From positions 62,001-126,000 of the forward strand of contig JAJZQX010000005.1 in NCBI GenBank assembly GCA_021806645.1: 64,000 nt of DNA, given 5' to 3'. Under the pieces are notes generated by a model. It made no database searches and was not told where the DNA came from. It saw only the letters and a list, made by a program, of their open reading frames with translations. This stretch comes from Myxococcales bacterium (lineage in GTDB: Bacteria; Myxococcota; Myxococcia; Myxococcales; Anaeromyxobacteraceae). Position 1 is the first letter of the stretch. The number at the start of each line of letters is the position of its first letter. The translations under genes were made by a program, and so were the position numbers. This document shows, piece by piece, positions 61,513 to 64,000 of the stretch.

Positions 61513-61944
61513 CTACGACAGCTTGCGGTGGTCGGCCGAGCGGGCCGGATCGCGCCGCACCCAGTAGCTGGTGGCGCCGCGATCGGGCGCCCGGTCGAGG
61601 AACCGCTTGCCGGCCAGCCTCGCCAGCAGGCCGATGGGCGTCACCACCGCCAGGAAGATGGTGACGAGGAGCAGCCGGGAGGTGAACCAGCCGAGCGTGG
61701 AGGCGAGCGCCATCCAGAGCCGGTAGGGCCGTCGCAGCCACCCGGGACCGGCGGCGCCGAGCAGGAGCAACGCCGCGCCGGCCACCGCCAGGAGGTCGGG
61801 CGGCGACGGGTGGGCCGCCCGCCGCCCCAGCCAGAGCCCCGCCACCAGCAGCACCGCCCCCACCAGCAGGCCGAAGCGGCGCAGCGCCCGCGGCCCGGCG
61901 TCGAGCGTCCGGAGCGAGGTGGCCACGTCGTCAGTCAAGCTCAC
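61513..61944 (-). CDS. SxtJ-family membrane protein
   Basis: 143 residues with two helical hairpins (FGLLVGAVLLVAGLWLG and LLAVAGAALLLLGAAG; then LASTLGWFTSRLLLVTIFLAVVTPIGLLARLAG). The segment YRLWMALASTLGWFTSRLLLVTIFL plus the C-terminal tyrosine/tryptophan tail (ATSYWVRRDP) matches the SxtJ family, named from the saxitoxin cluster but widespread in polysaccharide loci. Function unknown; probably a scaffold or channel partner of the carbamoyltransferase. Its start overlaps the carbamoyltransferase stop by 14 bp. Confidence 0.85.
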   Translation of the reverse strand: MSLTDDVATSLRTLDAGPRALRRFGLLVGAVLLVAGLWLGRRAAHPSPPDLLAVAGAALLLLGAAGPGWLRRPYRLWMALASTLGWFTSRLLLVTIFLAVVTPIGLLARLAGKRFLDRAPDRGATSYWVRRDPARSADHRKLS

Positions 61945-63772
61945 GAGCCCCTCCTCTCGTCCCGCCGGCCGGGCCGGGCAGCTGCTCCTCGGCCGGCCAG
62001 GGTGGCTGTTCCGACTTGCGCAGCAGGTGGTTGCCGAGCACCAGCGCGTCCATCCCGGTCTGCATGAAGCAGCGCCAGGCGTCGAGCGGTGACTCGACGA
62101 TCGGCTCCCCCCGCACGTTGAAGGAGGTGTTGACCAGCACCGGGCAGCCGGTGCGCTGGTGGAACCGCTCGAGGAGGGCGTGGAAGCGGGGGTTGTCGTC
62201 GCGGTGGACGGTCTGGACGCGCGCCGAGCCGTCGACGTGCGTCACCGCCGGGATCTCCGAGCGGACCACGTCCCGCTGGGCCAGGCCGCGGCGCCCGGCC
62301 TGCTCGGCGGTCAGGGGCCGGCGGCGCGACCGCTTCACGTCGGCCACCAGCAGCATGTACGGGCTCTCCCCGGCCAGCTCGAACCAGTCGGCGGCCCGCT
62401 CCACCGGCACCGCGGGCGCGAAGGGGCGGAAGCCCTCGCGGAACTTGATGGCCAGGTTGAGCCGCTGCTGCATGCCGGGCGGGCGCGGGTCGGCGAGGAT
62501 GGAGCGGTTGCCGAGCGCCCGCGGCCCGAACTCCATCCGCCCCTGGAACCAGCCCACCACCTGCCCCTCGGCCAGCAGGGCGGCCACCGCGTCGAGGAGC
62601 GGCGCGTCCTCCAGCCGGAGGTGGGGCAGGCCGCGCGCGGCCAGGAAGGCGGCGATGGCGCCGTCGCCGTGGGCGGGGCCGAGCAGCGAGCCGCGCTGCA
62701 GGTCGCGGCCGGTCTTGACGATGGCGGGCTGGCCGAAGTGGTGGTGGTGGATGGCGTAGGCCGCCCCCATGGCGCCGCCGGCGTCGCCGGCCGCCGGCTG
62801 GATCCAGAGCCGCTCGAAGATCCCCTGCCGCTGCAGCTTCCCGTTGGCCACGCAGTTGAGGGCCACGCCGCCGGCCAGGCAGAGGTCGCGCTGCCCGGTC
62901 TCGCGCCGCACGGTTCGCGCCATCCGCAGCACCACCTCCTCGGTCACCTCCTGGATGGAGCGGGCGAGGTCCAGCTCGCGCTGTGTGAGCGGGCCCTCCG
63001 GCTGCCGAGCCGGGCCGCCGAAGAGCGCCGCGAAGCGCGCCCCGGTCATGCGCAGCCCGGCCCCGAACTCGAACCAGGACATGTCGAGCCGCAGCGATCC
63101 GTCCTCCTTGAGGTCGATGAGCCGGTCGCGGATGAGGCCCGCGTAGCGCGGCTCGCCGTAGGGAGCCAGCCCCATCAGCTTGTACTCGCCGGAGTTGACC
63201 TTGAAGCCGCAGAAGCCGGTGAAGGCCGAGTAGAGCAGTCCCAGCGAGTGGGGAAAGCGCAGCTCGGCCTCGAGCCGCACCCGGTCGCCGCGGCCGGTTC
63301 CCCAGGTGGTGGTGGCCCACTCCCCCACCCCGTCCATGGTGAGGACGGCCGCCTCGGCGAAGGGCGAGGGGAAGAAGGCCGAGGCGGCGTGGGACTCGTG
63401 GTGCTCGGCGAAGAGGACCGGGCCACGGTAGTCGAGCGCCTCGGCCACCAGGTCGGGGACCCAGAGCTTGGTGGCCAGCCAGGCCGGGATGGCCCGCATG
63501 AAGGCCGGCAGCCCGGCCGGCGCGTAGGCGAGGTGGGTCTCCAGCAGCCGCTCCAGCTTGAGGAACGGCTTGTCGTAGAAGGCCACCGCGTCGAGGTCGC
63601 GGACCCCGAGCCCCCCCAAGGCCAGGCAGGCGCGGACGGCCTGGAGGGGGAAGCCGGCGTCGTGCTTGCGCCGGGTGAACCGCTCCTCCTGGGCCGCCGC
63701 CACCACCAGCCCGTCGCGCAGCAGGCACGCGGCCGAGTCGTGGTAGTAGGCGGAGATCCCGAGGACGTTCAT
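61931..63772 (-). CDS. Carbamoyltransferase (NodU/CmcH/TobZ family)
   Basis: 613 residues. The N-terminal Kae1-like domain begins NVLGISAYYHDSAACLL, has AQEERFTRRKHD, the metal/catalytic HHESHAASAF and ALTMDGVGEW-type nucleotide loop (AVLTMDGVGEWATTTWG), and GGVALNCVANGKL. The C-terminal domain has MEFGPRALGNRSILADPR and PVLVNTSFNVRGEPIVESP. The enzyme makes carbamoyl-adenylate from carbamoyl phosphate and ATP and moves the carbamoyl group to a hydroxyl on a sugar or natural product. Here it heads an operon with SxtJ-like, DUF5989 and SGNH/TPR proteins, so a surface glycan or lipid-linked sugar is a likely acceptor. It starts 51 bp after secA. Confidence 0.93.
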   Translation of the reverse strand: MNVLGISAYYHDSAACLLRDGLVVAAAQEERFTRRKHDAGFPLQAVRACLALGGLGVRDLDAVAFYDKPFLKLERLLETHLAYAPAGLPAFMRAIPAWLATKLWVPDLVAEALDYRGPVLFAEHHESHAASAFFPSPFAEAAVLTMDGVGEWATTTWGTGRGDRVRLEAELRFPHSLGLLYSAFTGFCGFKVNSGEYKLMGLAPYGEPRYAGLIRDRLIDLKEDGSLRLDMSWFEFGAGLRMTGARFAALFGGPARQPEGPLTQRELDLARSIQEVTEEVVLRMARTVRRETGQRDLCLAGGVALNCVANGKLQRQGIFERLWIQPAAGDAGGAMGAAYAIHHHHFGQPAIVKTGRDLQRGSLLGPAHGDGAIAAFLAARGLPHLRLEDAPLLDAVAALLAEGQVVGWFQGRMEFGPRALGNRSILADPRPPGMQQRLNLAIKFREGFRPFAPAVPVERAADWFELAGESPYMLLVADVKRSRRRPLTAEQAGRRGLAQRDVVRSEIPAVTHVDGSARVQTVHRDDNPRFHALLERFHQRTGCPVLVNTSFNVRGEPIVESPLDAWRCFMQTGMDALVLGNHLLRKSEQPPWPAEEQLPGPAGGTRGGARELD

Positions 63773-63823
63773 GCGAGCCGGCGAGGCGGGCGCCGCTCCT
63801 TCTCCGAGGGGGCCCGGACGTGG

Positions 63824-64000
63824 CTACGCCGACGCCTCGTTGGCCCCGTGGCACTTCTTGTACTTCTTGCCCGAGCCGCACGGGCACGGGTCGTTGCGGC
63901 CGACCTTGGGCGTCTGCCGCACCACCGTCTCGGCCTTGGCCCGGGGCGCCCCACCGTCCTCGCCGGCCGCGGCGTGGACCTCGGTGAGCCGCTGCAGGGC
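63824..64000 (-). CDS. secA: Preprotein translocase ATPase SecA, C-terminal end (partial)
   Basis: 58 residues run in from the right edge and stop at 63824-63826. The final segment [20 protein letters not shown] followed by CHG is the zinc-binding SEC-C motif, which ends SecA and binds SecB/phospholipid; the preceding flexible, charged linker ([20 protein letters not shown]) also fits SecA. The motor domain lies outside the window. A separate SEC-C protein cannot be fully excluded. Confidence 0.85.
   Translation of the reverse strand, partial: ALQRLTEVHAAAGEDGGAPRAKAETVVRQTPKVGRNDPCPCGSGKKYKKCHGANEASA

Overview
The window is very GC-rich, densely packed bacterial chromosome. The gene set is an alternative complex III operon fused to a caa3-type cytochrome oxidase operon, a very large multiheme cytochrome c lipoprotein, ResB/CcsA cytochrome c maturation, bacterial enhancer-binding-type regulators, many GTG starts and stop/start overlaps. 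It fits a respiratory, metabolically flexible member of the Myxococcota, most like Anaeromyxobacter and relatives. That placement is inferred from gene content; no rRNA or tRNA gene was seen.

Layout. 1-8 kb: end of a probable dehydrogenase, a secreted multicopper oxidase, an ArnT-like glycosyltransferase, a PAP2 phosphatase, a TMTC/TPR-like gene destroyed by an IS3-family remnant, an ice-binding-domain lipoprotein, a receiver-cyclase protein cut short inside the cyclase domain, and a bacteriohemerythrin. 8-13 kb: a secreted S1/P1-like protein with a possible barrel C-terminus, and divergently a 28-heme cytochrome c lipoprotein. 13-19 kb: glutamate synthase (gltB-gltD). 19-23.4 kb: an unknown lipoprotein, then resB-ccsA. 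23.4-26.4 kb: a degenerate NtrC-type regulator downstream of an aldehyde dehydrogenase whose promoter carries a perfect palindrome. 26.5-39 kb: a twelve-gene respiratory operon, actA-B-C-D-E-F, an unknown membrane protein, sco, then oxidase subunits II, I, III and IV, nearly all overlapping start to stop and preceded by a CRP/FNR-family palindrome. 39-45.7 kb: aat, a tiny exported protein, the rubrerythrin / CCG iron-sulfur protein / DUF3501 cluster, a dihydroorotate-dehydrogenase-like protein, a universal stress protein and a sensor protein without output domain. 45.7-49.7 kb: apt, an M23 peptidase lipoprotein, surE, a cation diffusion facilitator and a DUF815 ATPase. 49.7-53.2 kb: succinate dehydrogenase/fumarate reductase (sdhCAB). 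53.8-57.3 kb: a two-gene 2-oxoacid:ferredoxin oxidoreductase with unusual fusions and an FAD/NAD(P) reductase. 57.4-59.2 kb: an AI-2E-family transporter and a CBS-pair protein. 59.2-63.8 kb: a four-gene operon of carbamoyltransferase, SxtJ-like protein, DUF5989 protein and SGNH-hydrolase/TPR protein. The right edge is the C-terminus of secA.

How it works together. Succinate dehydrogenase and the 2-oxoacid oxidoreductase feed reductant to the quinone and ferredoxin pools; alternative complex III takes electrons from quinol and passes them to the caa3 oxidase, whose copper sites are loaded with help of the SCO protein. ResB/CcsA attach heme to the many c-type cytochromes. Hemerythrin, rubrerythrin, the multicopper oxidase and the FNR-type site suggest life across oxygen gradients. 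The least understood parts are the carbamoyltransferase operon, the rubrerythrin-CCG-DUF3501 cluster, the S1/P1-like/barrel protein and the degenerate regulator.
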